Assembly (NCBI GenBank): GCA_964641395.1
Contig: CAZXKQ010000008.1
Coordinates: 1-63,986, forward strand
Direction of reading: 5' to 3'
DNA from: CANQBR01 sp964641395
GTDB taxonomy: Bacteria > Bacillota > Negativicutes > Acidaminococcales > Acidaminococcaceae
DNA length: 63,986 nucleotides
Shown piece after piece: positions 1 through 8,866 of this stretch. A program made the position numbers and the translations under genes. Under the pieces are notes generated by a model. The model had not been told where the DNA came from and ran no database searches. It worked only from the letters and a program-made list of their open reading frames with translations. Position 1 is the stretch's first letter; every line of letters starts with the position of its first letter.

Positions 1-1472
1 GCCTCTGCTGCAGGAGCCTCGCCGGCTGCCGGCTGCACTTCCCCTTGCTCTTCCTTCACCTTGATCTCCTCACCCTCAGCGTTCACCGTCCCCTGATAGG
101 GGCTGGCCTCCACCTTCACCGGTACGGTCATAGGCACGCCGATGGCAGTCTCTAGATTGGTCTTGGAGGTCTGGTAGTCATACTTAGCCGTCAGGTAGTT
201 GTTCTGGGCGTCTACCAAGGCTACCTGGGCATCCAGCACGTCGGTGTTGGTGCCCACCCCGGCCATGTAGCGCACCTGGGCGATGTGGTAGTCCTCCTGG
301 GCCTGCTCCACGGCTACCTCCGTGGTGGAGATGCGTTTCTCCGCCTCCCTCATGTTCAGGTAGTTGGTGCGCACGTCCAGGTTCACTGCGTCCTGGGTGT
401 CCCGCAGGGCCTCCTTCGCCCGGTCCAGGTCGGCCTCAGCCCCGTGGATGCGGGAGGAGGTGACGCCGGAGTCGAAGATGGTGATGGTGGCGCTGATGCC
501 TATGCCCCAGTTGCCGTTTTCGTCACCAGGCCAGTTGCTGTCGCTCCAGCTCTGGCTGGCAGAGGCGTAGAACTTAGGCATGTGGCCGCTGATGGCGCTG
601 CGCAGGGAGCCCTTGGCCGCATTCACGTTCTGGCGGGCCATCTCCAGTTCCGGCCGGTGCTCTGTAGCGTAGTCCAGGCAGTACTGGAGGTCGTTGTCAT
701 AGGAGACGTATTGCATGCTGTCTACCAGCTTCAGCTCCGTGCTCATAGGCAGGCCTACGATGCGGTTGAGGTTGGCCTCGGCGATGGCCCGGGCGTTCTC
801 AGCCTTGATCAGGTTCTGCTGGGCGTTGGCCACCTCCACCTGGGAGCGGAGCACGTCCACCTTGGCCACTACCCCTACGTCGTACTGGGCCTGGACGTTC
901 TTTAAGTGCTCAGCCAGACGGGTGACGGAGTCCTGGCACAGCTTCTGGCTGTCAGCGGCCTGTAAGAGGCCGTAGTACCCGTTGACCACGTCCCCCCGCA
1001 GCTGGTTGTAAGACTGCTGCAGGCCCTGCTCGTAGTACTTATAGTTGGCCCTGGCGCTCTGGGTGGCGCCTTCCAGCTGGCCGCCGGTGTAGATGGGCAG
1101 GGAGGCGCTGATGCCGTTGGCGTGGGAGTTGGCTATCTGTTTGCCCACGTTCTGGGGCACCAGCTTCATTCCACCACTGGTGGGATCGTAAGCCCAATTG
1201 CTCACGTAGTGGTCGTCATTGTAGCCGCCCCGCTGGGTCTGGTGCTCGGCGCTGATGCTGATGCCGTAGCTCTCCCTGGCCGCATTGTAGCTGGCCCGGG
1301 CGGAATTACGGGCGTAGGTGGCCATGGTGATGGCCGGGTTGGTGGCGAAGGCCCGCTCCATGGCCTCCTGCAGGCTCAGTTCCACACTCTCCGCCCAGGC
1401 GGTCTGGCACAGGGCCAGGGCGGCTGCCACAGCCGCCAGGCTGAGGACGCTGCGTACTTTATTCTTAGACAT
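1..1472 (-). CDS. tolC: TolC-family outer-membrane efflux protein (3' end outside window)
   Basis: The reading frame starts at ATG 1472 behind GGGAGG (about 8 nt upstream) and stays open to the window edge, so at least 490 residues are visible and the C-terminus is missing. It begins MSKNKVRSVLSLAAVAAALA, a signal peptide ending near AWA. Then come two repeated alpha-helical halves typical of TolC/OEP proteins: 'LQEAMERAFATNPAI' opens the first, and strand segments such as 'GISASLPIYTGGQLEG' and 'WGIGISATITIFDSG' form the barrel parts. TolC trimers form the outer-membrane exit duct for tripartite pumps. The gene follows mlaD by about 107 bp on the same strand, so it probably belongs to the mla operon. 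No inner-membrane pump or adaptor is visible here, so the partner is unknown. Confidence 0.93.
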   Translation of the reverse strand, partial: MSKNKVRSVLSLAAVAAALALCQTAWAESVELSLQEAMERAFATNPAITMATYARNSARASYNAARESYGISISAEHQTQRGGYNDDHYVSNWAYDPTSGGMKLVPQNVGKQIANSHANGISASLPIYTGGQLEGATQSARANYKYYEQGLQQSYNQLRGDVVNGYYGLLQAADSQKLCQDSVTRLAEHLKNVQAQYDVGVVAKVDVLRSQVEVANAQQNLIKAENARAIAEANLNRIVGLPMSTELKLVDSMQYVSYDNDLQYCLDYATEHRPELEMARQNVNAAKGSLRSAISGHMPKFYASASQSWSDSNWPGDENGNWGIGISATITIFDSGVTSSRIHGAEADLDRAKEALRDTQDAVNLDVRTNYLNMREAEKRISTTEVAVEQAQEDYHIAQVRYMAGVGTNTDVLDAQVALVDAQNNYLTAKYDYQTSKTNLETAIGVPMTVPVKVEASPYQGTVNAEGEEIKVKEEQGEVQPAAGEAPAAE

Positions 1473-1579
1473 AAGGAGGACCTCCCTTTCTAGCTGACTA
1501 ACCAATACAAGGAAATTCTATCTTTTTTAAGGGGAAATGTCAATTAAATTCTACGCTTCCCCCCACTACCGGCTTAGGC

Positions 1580-2851
1580 CTAAAAGCGGCTGCGCAGGCC
1601 CACGTAGGTCTCTCTTTTGCTGCCCTTGCGCACATCCATGCTTTCCCCGTAGAGGGCCACGCTGTCGGTGAGCCACAGCTCCCCGCCTACCTTCAGCTTG
1701 GCCTCGTCAAAATCGTAAAACTGGCTGTAAACCCTGAAGGCGGAACCGAAGCCATAGCCCAGGCCCACCCCCATCTCTCCCTGCATGGCCCCGGCGCTAA
1801 GGTCTAGGCCGCCGTAGCGCTGGCCCACGTAGGCGTCCAGCTTATTGCCGGCCCCTAGGTCGTAGCCCCCCAGGTAGATGTAGCTGTTAGCAGTGGGGCT
1901 CAGGGTGAGGCCCAGGTTGCCCCGCCAGTCGTTCCCCCTGGCGCTGCGGCCTGCGTCGATGTTGATCTTGGCCTCGGTGAGGGTGCCCAGCACCTGGTTG
2001 GCCCTGGCGCTGGCCTCCTTGGCATTCTTAATGGTATCCCTCAGGCTGGTGGCCGTCTCCGGATCCTGGGCTATATTTTCTAGCAGCCGGGCCACGTTCT
2101 CCACCCTGCCGCTGGTGCGGGCCAGGTGCTCCGCGATGGCGGCTACGTTCCTGCCGGTGGCGCCGTTGTTGTCAGCCTCGGCGGCGATGCTCTCCAAGTG
2201 GGCGGTGATAGCGTTCATGTGGCCCGTCATGGTCTGGAGCTGGCCCAGCATCTTGCTGATCTCCTCCTGGTTGGCCACTGCCACGTCGGCCATCACCTTG
2301 GTGAAGGCGCTCATGTTCTTGCTGATCTGGCCCATGGCGGCCAAGCTCTCCTTCAGGGACTGCTGGACCTCCTTATCCCCCAGGATGTCGTTGAGGGAGC
2401 CGGCCACGGCGTCCAGCTTGCTCACTACGTCGCCGGAGGAGGAGAAGAATTCCTCCATGCCGCCTCCTTCCCGACCCTGGACCTGGCTGCCCTTAGGCAG
2501 GTAGGCGCCGCTGCTTTCCTTGGGGGGGATGATGCTGACGAACTTCTCTCCCATGATGCCGTCGGAGCCGATGGTGAAGCCGGCCCCGGCAGGGATCTGG
2601 ATCTTGTCCTCTATCTCGGCGATTACCTCCACCTTGTCCGGCAGGATGGCGATGTTCTTCACCTTCCCCACCTGGACCCCGGCGTAGCGCACCATGTGGC
2701 CGGGCATCAGGCCGCTGACCTGGGGATAGGCGATTTTCAGCTCATAGCCGCCGCTGCCCAGCTGGAAGGCCCCCATAAAGCTGATGATGCCTGCTAAAAT
2801 GGCGGCTCCCCCTAGGGTGAGGGCCCCTACCTTTACTTCATTGCTGCTCAT
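1580..2851 (-). CDS. mlaD: MlaD-like MCE protein with C-terminal outer-membrane beta-barrel
   Basis: 423 residues, far longer than proteobacterial MlaD (about 180). Residues 1-30 form one N-terminal membrane helix. Residues about 35-130 are an MCE domain ('VSGLMPGHMVRYAGVQVGKV', 'GIMGEKFVSIIP'). Residues about 135-310 are predicted long helices rich in A, E, N and K. The last about 115 residues alternate aromatic and small/polar residues ('SYIYLGGYDLG', 'VGLGYGFGS', 'RVYSQFYDF') and end in Phe, as expected of an outer-membrane beta-barrel. The family carries phospholipids between membranes with MlaE and MlaF. A barrel-bearing MlaD that bridges both membranes has been described in Veillonella; this looks like the same design, and no mlaA, mlaB or mlaC is seen nearby. 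It overlaps mlaF by 4 bp, which implies translational coupling. Confidence 0.93.
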   Translation of the reverse strand: MSSNEVKVGALTLGGAAILAGIISFMGAFQLGSGGYELKIAYPQVSGLMPGHMVRYAGVQVGKVKNIAILPDKVEVIAEIEDKIQIPAGAGFTIGSDGIMGEKFVSIIPPKESSGAYLPKGSQVQGREGGGMEEFFSSSGDVVSKLDAVAGSLNDILGDKEVQQSLKESLAAMGQISKNMSAFTKVMADVAVANQEEISKMLGQLQTMTGHMNAITAHLESIAAEADNNGATGRNVAAIAEHLARTSGRVENVARLLENIAQDPETATSLRDTIKNAKEASARANQVLGTLTEAKINIDAGRSARGNDWRGNLGLTLSPTANSYIYLGGYDLGAGNKLDAYVGQRYGGLDLSAGAMQGEMGVGLGYGFGSAFRVYSQFYDFDEAKLKVGGELWLTDSVALYGESMDVRKGSKRETYVGLRSRF

Positions 2852-3606
2852 GGCTCGTCCTCCTTGCCCATCTCCCTGCCGTTGATGAAGGCCTGGACCA
2901 GGGGATTGGCGCTAGTCTTGATCTCCTCCACCGTGCCGGTGGTCACGATGCGCCCGTCGTAGAGGAGGGCGATGCGGTCGGCGGCGTAGTAGGCAGAGTC
3001 CATATCGTGGGTGATCAACAAGCTGGTGACCTGCAGCTGCTGCTGGGTCTTGCGTATCAGTTTGGAGATGGCCATGGTCATCACCGGATCCAGGCCGCTG
3101 GTAGGCTCATCGTAGAGGACCAGGGAGGGCTCCATGGCCAGGGCCCTGGCCAGGCCCACCCGCTTCTTCATGCCCCCTGACAGCTCCTGGGGCCACAGCT
3201 GCTGGGTGCCAGGCATGCCTACCAGGTCTAAGAGCCTGGCCACCCTGGCAGCCACCTCTTCCTGGCTGTACTTAAAGTAACGGCGCAGGCCGAAGGCCAC
3301 GTTCCCCTCCACCGTGAGGAAGTCGAAGAGGGCGGAATACTGGAACACCACCCCCATGCCCTTCCGTACCTGGTCCCATTCCACCTCGCTGAAGCCGGCG
3401 GTTTCCCGGCCTGCGATGACCACGCTGCCGCCGCTGGGAGGCAAAAGGCCGGTCAAGACCTTGATAATGGTGCTCTTACCTGCGCCGGAGGGGCCGATGA
3501 CCGCCAGGGTCTCCCCCGGATACACGTCTAGATCTATATTCTTCAGCACGGTCTTGGCGCCGAAACTGATATTCAGTTGGCGGATCTTGATCAGTGGTTC
3601 TGCCAT
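2848..3606 (-). CDS. mlaF: Mla ABC transporter ATP-binding protein
   Basis: 252-residue ABC ATPase. Walker A is 'GPSGAGKST', the signature is 'LSGGMKKRVGLARAL' and Walker B is 'LVLYDEPTSGLDP', followed by the switch His in 'LLITHDMDSA'. This matches the MlaF/Ttg2A subfamily, which energises retrograde or anterograde phospholipid movement through the MlaE permease. It lies between mlaE (25 bp upstream) and mlaD (4-bp overlap), the usual order. Confidence 0.95.
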   Translation of the reverse strand: MAEPLIKIRQLNISFGAKTVLKNIDLDVYPGETLAVIGPSGAGKSTIIKVLTGLLPPSGGSVVIAGRETAGFSEVEWDQVRKGMGVVFQYSALFDFLTVEGNVAFGLRRYFKYSQEEVAARVARLLDLVGMPGTQQLWPQELSGGMKKRVGLARALAMEPSLVLYDEPTSGLDPVMTMAISKLIRKTQQQLQVTSLLITHDMDSAYYAADRIALLYDGRIVTTGTVEEIKTSANPLVQAFINGREMGKEDEP

Positions 3607-3630
3607 GGCCTGCCCCTCAGCCCTTATAAC

Positions 3631-4401
3631 CTATACATAAAGAACGATGGATAAGAAGTAGTTGCAGATGAAGATGAGGATGATGGACAGCACCACGCTG
3701 GCGGTGGTGGCCAGGCCCACCCCCTCCGCCCCGTTAGGGGCGTTGAGGCCCTTGTAGCAGCCTACGATGGCGATGATGGCGCCGAAGAAGGAGCTTTTAA
3801 TCATCCCCCCTACCAAGTCGTAGACCTCCGCATAGCGCTTGATAGAGTCTACAAAGCTGAAGGTGCTGATGCCGGCGTAGTAGTGGGCCACGATGTAGCC
3901 CCCTAGGTCGCCGATGAAGTTGGCGAAGACGATGAGGAAGGGCATCATCACCACGATGGCGATGAAGCGGGGCACTACCAGGAAGCTCACCGGATTGGCC
4001 GCCATGACCCGGAGGGCGTCGATTTGCTCCGTCACCTTCATGGTGCCTAGCTCTGCGGCGATGGCCGCCCCGATGCGGCCTGCCACCACCACGCCGGTGA
4101 GCACCGGCACCAGCTCCCTGGCCATGGCTATGGCCACTATGCCCCCTACGGTGCTGGAGGCGCCGAAGCGGACGAATTCCTTCGCTGTCTGGACGGAGAA
4201 GACCATGCCGGTGCAGAGGATGGTCATGAGGACGATGGGCAGGCTGTCCGCCCCCAGCAGGGCCATCTGCCGCAGGGCCTCCCTGCCGTCCACGTCTTTC
4301 AGCCTCTTGATAGTGTCCAGGAAGAGGAGGGCCAGCTGGCCGCTGGCGGCGCAAAAAAGCAGCACCCTCTTACCGGCGACTGCCAGAAACTCCTTGCCCA
4401 T
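3631..4401 (-). CDS. mlaE: MlaE-family phospholipid ABC permease
   Basis: 256 residues with five or so hydrophobic segments. Family features include 'SLPIVLMTILCTGMVFSVQTAKEF' near residues 52-75 and 'VAGRIGAAIAAELGTMKVTEQIDALRVM' in the middle. MlaE is the inner-membrane core of the Mla lipid transporter and pairs with MlaF (ATPase) and MlaD (MCE). It is second in the operon, 58 bp after the S55 peptidase gene. Confidence 0.95.
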   Translation of the reverse strand: MGKEFLAVAGKRVLLFCAASGQLALLFLDTIKRLKDVDGREALRQMALLGADSLPIVLMTILCTGMVFSVQTAKEFVRFGASSTVGGIVAIAMARELVPVLTGVVVAGRIGAAIAAELGTMKVTEQIDALRVMAANPVSFLVVPRFIAIVVMMPFLIVFANFIGDLGGYIVAHYYAGISTFSFVDSIKRYAEVYDLVGGMIKSSFFGAIIAIVGCYKGLNAPNGAEGVGLATTASVVLSIILIFICNYFLSIVLYV

Positions 4402-4459
4402 GGCCTGCTCCCTCCTTATCTCTAGTCCTAGTATAGCCCCTTAGTGTGGCAAAATTATG

Positions 4460-6196
4460 TCATTTTCCCCGCTGGATGCTGATTTGGGTCTGGGCCTCCC
4501 CATCTACGATGAAGTCGAAGGCCTGCTTGCTCTTGTAGGGACTGCCGGCTAGCAGCCCCCGCAGCCCCAGCTCCCCGCCCCCTGGCTGGGAGGCGGCCTC
4601 CTCCTTGGGAGGGGCGGGGGCTACGTCTACGATGATCTGGTTATTCTTGTCGGCCTCCTGCACCTCTTTGACAAAGTCCTGCAGGGTCTTGCCTACTTCC
4701 TTCTTCTCAGCCGCCGGCAGGCCCTCCTCCTGCTGCTTGCGCAGCAACTGCTGGGCCCAGGCCATGCTGCTGCCGCCCCGCACCGTGAGGGCCAGCTTCT
4801 CCCCTGGGTAATCCTTGGGCACGGTGAAGGTCACCGTCTCCCCCAGTTCCTGGCCCCGGTAGGGCTTCAGCACCACGTCTAACACTACTTCCTGGCCGGG
4901 CCGGGCCCAGTCCTGCCTGGGCTTCACCCGCAGGATCTCCGCCACCCGGGGCTCCTGGTACACGTCTACCGCTACGCTGATGGCGGCCACCTCTACCTTG
5001 GCCAGCTTATTGCTCAACAAAACATTCACCGTCTCTGACAGTTCCTGCTCCATCCCCTTGAACAGCTCGTTACCGGCGTAGAACATATTATCCCGCTGGA
5101 GGGAGAGGGCCTGGGCCGTCTTCCCCTGGGCCGCCTTCCCCTGGATGGTGAAGGCCACCTTGGCGGTGCCGCCGCCGTTCCTGTCCACCGTCTTGGCGGC
5201 TAGGTTGACCACTGCCGCATCCAGGGCCGCCGGCAGCACCTTCTCATCCTGGACGATCCGCACCCGGCACTGGCTGTCCTGGGAGCGGTTCTGGTCCCGG
5301 ACGCTGATATAGACCGGCACAGACTGGGGCTGCTGGCCCAGGCTGCCTGCTACACCGCTGGCCCTGTCCTGGCTGATCCGGCCCAGGCAGGGCCCGATGT
5401 TGCCCACCTTGTAACTGCTGGAGAGGTTGGGGATACAGCCTAGGATCCAGACCCGGTTGAGGAAGAAGTCGCTGTCCCCGTTCTGCATGAAGGGATGGCC
5501 GAAGGCCAAGAGGCGGCCGGCCTCATCCACCCAGGTCACCGTTCCCAGGGCCCCCAGGTTCAGATCCCCGTCCATGATGGAGACTGCCAGGCTGCTGCCT
5601 GGCTGCAGGCTGGTCTCGCTGCCGCTGTACGCGCCGTCCGAACCTCCCCCTGCCGCCAACACCTCCAGGCCCAGGGGGGCCAGCCTCTCCCGCAGGTAGT
5701 CTAGGCCGTAGCCGGCGAAGCCCCCTGCCAGCAAGGCGGTGCCCTTAGGCAGCAGGGGTTCCGGCGGCAGCTGCCTGTCAGCCGGAGGCCAGTCCTTCCC
5801 TGCCTGCCCCCTAGGGCTGTCCAAGAGGCGCAGCATATTGCTGATGGGAGTCAGAGAGCAGTAGTGGGGATCGTTAAAGGCCCGGCCGAAGGCCACCGCC
5901 CCTACCAGGCGGCCGTCGATGTAGACCGGGCTGCCGCTCATCCCCTGGGCTACGCCCCCAGCCTTCTCGATCAAGGGCCCTGAGGCCTTGGCCAGGATGC
6001 TGTAGCCAGCGACAGGGCTGCCGCTGACCCCTATGATCTCTACGGCGAAGTCCTCTATCCTGTCCCCGGCTATCACCGTCTTCCCCACCCCCACCATGCC
6101 AGGGCGCAGATCCCTGATGGGCATCAGGGAAACCGCCGCTGTGCAGGGAGTAGCTGCCAGCAGCCAGAGGAGGAAGAGACAGACTAGTCTAACCAT
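4460..6196 (-). CDS. SpoIVB-type S55 peptidase domain protein
   Basis: About 578 residues when started at ATG 6196, which has AGGAG about 7 nt upstream; a GTG two codons earlier is possible. A signal peptide ('MVRLVCLFLLWLLAATPCTA') is followed by an S55 domain: 'MPIRDLRPGMVGVGKTV', the serine motif 'GMSGSPVYIDG' near residue 90 and 'LLAFGHPF' near residue 234, the likely Ser and His of the active site. The rest is a long exported region without a recognised domain. Classical SpoIVB acts in sporulation; homologues with this serine-first order occur in non-sporulating bacteria with no assigned substrate. It is the first gene of the mla-tolC operon, so a role in envelope assembly is an inference from position. 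Confidence 0.85.
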   Translation of the reverse strand: MVRLVCLFLLWLLAATPCTAAVSLMPIRDLRPGMVGVGKTVIAGDRIEDFAVEIIGVSGSPVAGYSILAKASGPLIEKAGGVAQGMSGSPVYIDGRLVGAVAFGRAFNDPHYCSLTPISNMLRLLDSPRGQAGKDWPPADRQLPPEPLLPKGTALLAGGFAGYGLDYLRERLAPLGLEVLAAGGGSDGAYSGSETSLQPGSSLAVSIMDGDLNLGALGTVTWVDEAGRLLAFGHPFMQNGDSDFFLNRVWILGCIPNLSSSYKVGNIGPCLGRISQDRASGVAGSLGQQPQSVPVYISVRDQNRSQDSQCRVRIVQDEKVLPAALDAAVVNLAAKTVDRNGGGTAKVAFTIQGKAAQGKTAQALSLQRDNMFYAGNELFKGMEQELSETVNVLLSNKLAKVEVAAISVAVDVYQEPRVAEILRVKPRQDWARPGQEVVLDVVLKPYRGQELGETVTFTVPKDYPGEKLALTVRGGSSMAWAQQLLRKQQEEGLPAAEKKEVGKTLQDFVKEVQEADKNNQIIVDVAPAPPKEEAASQPGGGELGLRGLLAGSPYKSKQAFDFIVDGEAQTQISIQRGK

Positions 6197-6224
6197 GGCC
6201 ACGCTCCTGCCCGGGCCCGCCGCC

Positions 6225-6324
6225 NNNNNNNNNNNNNNNNNNNNNNNNNNNNNNNNNNNNNNNNNNNNNNNNNNNNNNNNNNNNNNNNNNNNNNNNNNNN
6301 NNNNNNNNNNNNNNNNNNNNNNNN
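6225..6324. other. Assembly gap (100 N)
   Basis: A run of exactly 100 N, the usual placeholder for a gap of unknown size. It falls in the leader between the promoter at 6329-6357 and the S55 peptidase gene, so a leader element or small gene could be hidden here. Confidence 0.99.
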
Positions 6325-6328
6325 TTTT

Positions 6329-6357
6329 ATTATAGCCTGTTTCTTAGGTACTGACAA
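6329..6357 (-). promoter_or_regulatory. Promoter of the S55-mla-tolC operon
   Basis: On the minus strand TTGTCA (6357-6352), a 17-bp spacer and TATAAT (6334-6329) form a near-consensus sigma-70 promoter. It points into the gap and then the S55 peptidase gene, just beyond the stop codon of the upstream glycosidase gene at 6364. Confidence 0.75.
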
Positions 6358-6363
6358 GTAGGG

Positions 6364-7764
6364 CTACTGCTTCTTAAACAGGCCCAGGCCCATGCTCACG
6401 GCCCTTTCCCGGCCGTCGGAGGGCCTGTTCACTATCTTGCCGCCCTTGATGGCCATAAGGCTGCTGCCGCCGCCGTCGAAGTTCACCGCCTCGTAGGCGC
6501 CCAGCCGCTGCAGGTATTGGGCCAGTTCCTGCAAGGTGAGGCCGGCAGAGGAGCGGTTGCGCCCGTCCACTACCAAGAGCAGCAGGCTGCCGTCCCTCTT
6601 CACCCCCACCGCCGTGCGGGGGGAGCGGCCCACGGCTATATCCCGGGCTATTCTTTCTTCCGCCGTGCGCACCTGCACCCGGCCCCCTTCTAGGAGCAGG
6701 GGCCCGCCGCTGACTACCAAGTCAGCCCCGTCTGCCTCCAGGCTGCCCAGCCTTTCTACCAGCTCCACCCGGTCTCCCGGCTTGAGGCCGGCCAGTTCCT
6801 GCCGGTGGGAGCCGTGGGCGGACAGCACGTAGGTGCCGGGCCTGATGGCCATGTTCCCCTTGCTGGACACCGCCAGCACCTTGCCGCTGGCCCGTTCCAC
6901 CCCTACTTCCACGCCCCATTCATTAGTCTTGGTGGAAGGGGCGAAGTACTCGTTGTAGAGGACGAAGTCTTCGTTGATGCGGGAGCGGTTCATGCCCTTG
7001 ATCTGGCTCACCCTCCCGTCCGGCAGCCGCACCTGGGCCCTGTAGGCCACATCCTTGAGGATGAAGGGGCGGCCGTCCTTGCTGGCCAGGGCGCTCCGGG
7101 GCACTACGTCGGCGCTGAGCAGCCGCTGCCTGTCCTTAGTAGTGCCGATAACCCAGCCGTCAGTGTCAAAATAAGAGCTGTTGATGGCGCAGAGGAGCCG
7201 CTGCTGCCTGGCATAGCGGGAGAGGAGGCCCCGCCCGTTGTAGGTGCCGGCGGCGGAAAAGGGCCGCACCTCGTAGGCGGCGCCAGGGGCCACCGTCACG
7301 GCGTAGGCCTGGATCTGCCTGCCGTTCAGTTCGTCTTGGTAGTAGGTGTACTCCACCCCTTCCGCCAGCTTCTGGCTGGAGCTGATGATGGAGATACGGT
7401 AGACATCGATGACCAACCGCTCCGGCTGGCTGAGGCGGAGGACCTTGTACTGCCTGTCCTGCCGCAGCTGGACGGTGAGCTTGGCCCCCTTCCTGCCCTC
7501 CTTCTCCAGCCGGGCCGAACGGACGCTGTCCCCGCCAGGGTAGATCCTCTTAGGCACGGTGCTGCTCTCAGGCAGCTGGAAGCTCAGCTCCCTGCCCTTT
7601 CCCGTCTGGGTGAAGGTTATGGGCCCGTCGCTTTCCACCACGATGCGGGTCTTGGCCGGACTATTGCTGTAGCGAAGGTCGGTGATCTTGCCGGCCTGGG
7701 CGCTGGCGGCCGCCAGCAGGGCGCTCAGCAGGACGCTGCAAAAGATTAAGCTACGCATTGCCAC
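6364..7764 (-). CDS. AMIN domain / phosphodiester glycosidase (NAGPA) family protein
   Basis: 466 residues with a signal peptide ending near 'ASAQA'. Residues about 25-125 resemble an AMIN domain ('KITDLRYSNSPAKTRIVVESD', 'RLVIDVY'), which targets proteins to peptidoglycan or the septum in other systems. Residues about 200-466 are a phosphodiester alpha-N-acetylglucosaminidase-like (NAGPA) domain with the family's terminal signature 'AVNFDGGGSSLMA' and 'ERAVSMGLGLF'. Such proteins are thought to cut sugar phosphodiesters in wall or capsule polymers; the substrate here is unknown. It follows mreB/mbl, with a hairpin terminator between them. Confidence 0.85.
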   Translation of the reverse strand: MAMRSLIFCSVLLSALLAAASAQAGKITDLRYSNSPAKTRIVVESDGPITFTQTGKGRELSFQLPESSTVPKRIYPGGDSVRSARLEKEGRKGAKLTVQLRQDRQYKVLRLSQPERLVIDVYRISIISSSQKLAEGVEYTYYQDELNGRQIQAYAVTVAPGAAYEVRPFSAAGTYNGRGLLSRYARQQRLLCAINSSYFDTDGWVIGTTKDRQRLLSADVVPRSALASKDGRPFILKDVAYRAQVRLPDGRVSQIKGMNRSRINEDFVLYNEYFAPSTKTNEWGVEVGVERASGKVLAVSSKGNMAIRPGTYVLSAHGSHRQELAGLKPGDRVELVERLGSLEADGADLVVSGGPLLLEGGRVQVRTAEERIARDIAVGRSPRTAVGVKRDGSLLLLVVDGRNRSSAGLTLQELAQYLQRLGAYEAVNFDGGGSSLMAIKGGKIVNRPSDGRERAVSMGLGLFKKQ

Positions 7765-7792
7765 CTCTTCAGTTAGGCCTAAAGGGCAAGCA

Positions 7793-7830
7793 AAAATACA
7801 CAGCCCGTACTGCTAGCCGCTGTGTATTTT
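7793..7830 (-). terminator. Hairpin terminator after mreB/mbl
   Basis: Perfect 12-bp arms (7793-7804 and 7819-7830, AAAATACACAGC and its complement). Reading on the minus strand it follows the mreB/mbl stop codon by about 10 bp and its 3' arm ends in TTTT. Confidence 0.75.
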
Positions 7831-7840
7831 GGCTCACACC

Positions 7841-8866
7841 CTATTCACTTAGGTTAGTAGAGCTGTAAAAGCTGCCTGGATGGAGCTTGTCCAGATTCTC
7901 CAAGGCCTTGCCTGTGCCCAGGGCCACGCAGTCCAGAGGGTTCTCCGCCACGTGGACGTCGATGCCCGTCTCCTTCTGCATGATCTCCGCGATGCCGTCT
8001 AGGAGGGCGCCGCCCCCGGTCAGGTACATGCCGTTGTCCACTATGTCGCTGGCCAGCTCGGGAGGGCATTTTTCTAACACGCTCTTCACAGCGGCCACCA
8101 GGGAGGCCACGCTGTCTTCCAAGGCCAGGCGGCAGTCTTCGCTGCTGACGTTGAAGGTCTTAGGCATGCCTCCTACCAGGTCCCTGCCCCGCACCGTCAA
8201 CTCCTCCTTGCGGCCGTTGACGCTGACGGTGGCTATCTTCATCTTGATCTCTTCCGCCGTCCGCTCGCCGATCTGCACATTGTGCACCTTCTTCACGTAG
8301 CGGGCGATGGCCTCGTCAAAGTGATCGCCGCCGATGCGCACGGAGGCGTCCACCACTATGCCCCCTAGGCTGAGCACGGCGATGTCGGTGGTGCCGCCGC
8401 CGATATCCACCACCATGTTGCCCCTGGGGACGGAGATGTCCAGGCCTGCCCCTAGGGCTGCCGCCAGGGGTTCCTCGATCAGATAGGTCTTGCTGGCCCC
8501 GCCCTGGGTGGTGGCCTCCATCACCGCCCGCTTTTCCACGGAGGTGATGCCTATGGGCACGCAGGTCATAACCCTGGGCTTGAAGAAGAGGCTCCGTCCT
8601 GCCACCTTGGCGATGACGTAGGCCAGGAGTTTCTGGGTCACCGTATAGTTGGCTATGACCCCCTCCTTCAGGGGCCTGATGGCCACGATGCTGCCGGGAG
8701 CCCGGCCCAGCATCTCCCTAGCCTCCTCGCCTACCGCCAGGATCTTGTTCCGCTGCTTGTCTATGGCCACTACGGAGGGCTCCTTCAGCACCACTCCCTT
8801 GCCTCGCACGTAGACCAAGATGTTGGCAGTGCCTAAGTCTATCCCCATATCCAAACTTCTGAACAT
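7841..8866 (-). CDS. mreB: MreB/Mbl rod-shape actin homologue
   Basis: 341 residues with the full actin-fold signature: phosphate-1 'MGIDLGTANILVYV' at the N-terminus, 'EPLAAALGAGLDI', phosphate-2 'MVVDIGGGTTDIAVLSLGG' and adenosine motif 'MYLTGGGALLDGI'. MreB-class proteins form membrane-bound filaments that guide the elongation machinery. Its place directly behind murA (the stop of murA and this start abut) recalls the murAA-(spoIIID)-mbl order of spore-forming Firmicutes, so Mbl is the better paralogue name. Confidence 0.96.
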   Translation of the reverse strand: MFRSLDMGIDLGTANILVYVRGKGVVLKEPSVVAIDKQRNKILAVGEEAREMLGRAPGSIVAIRPLKEGVIANYTVTQKLLAYVIAKVAGRSLFFKPRVMTCVPIGITSVEKRAVMEATTQGGASKTYLIEEPLAAALGAGLDISVPRGNMVVDIGGGTTDIAVLSLGGIVVDASVRIGGDHFDEAIARYVKKVHNVQIGERTAEEIKMKIATVSVNGRKEELTVRGRDLVGGMPKTFNVSSEDCRLALEDSVASLVAAVKSVLEKCPPELASDIVDNGMYLTGGGALLDGIAEIMQKETGIDVHVAENPLDCVALGTGKALENLDKLHPGSFYSSTNLSE

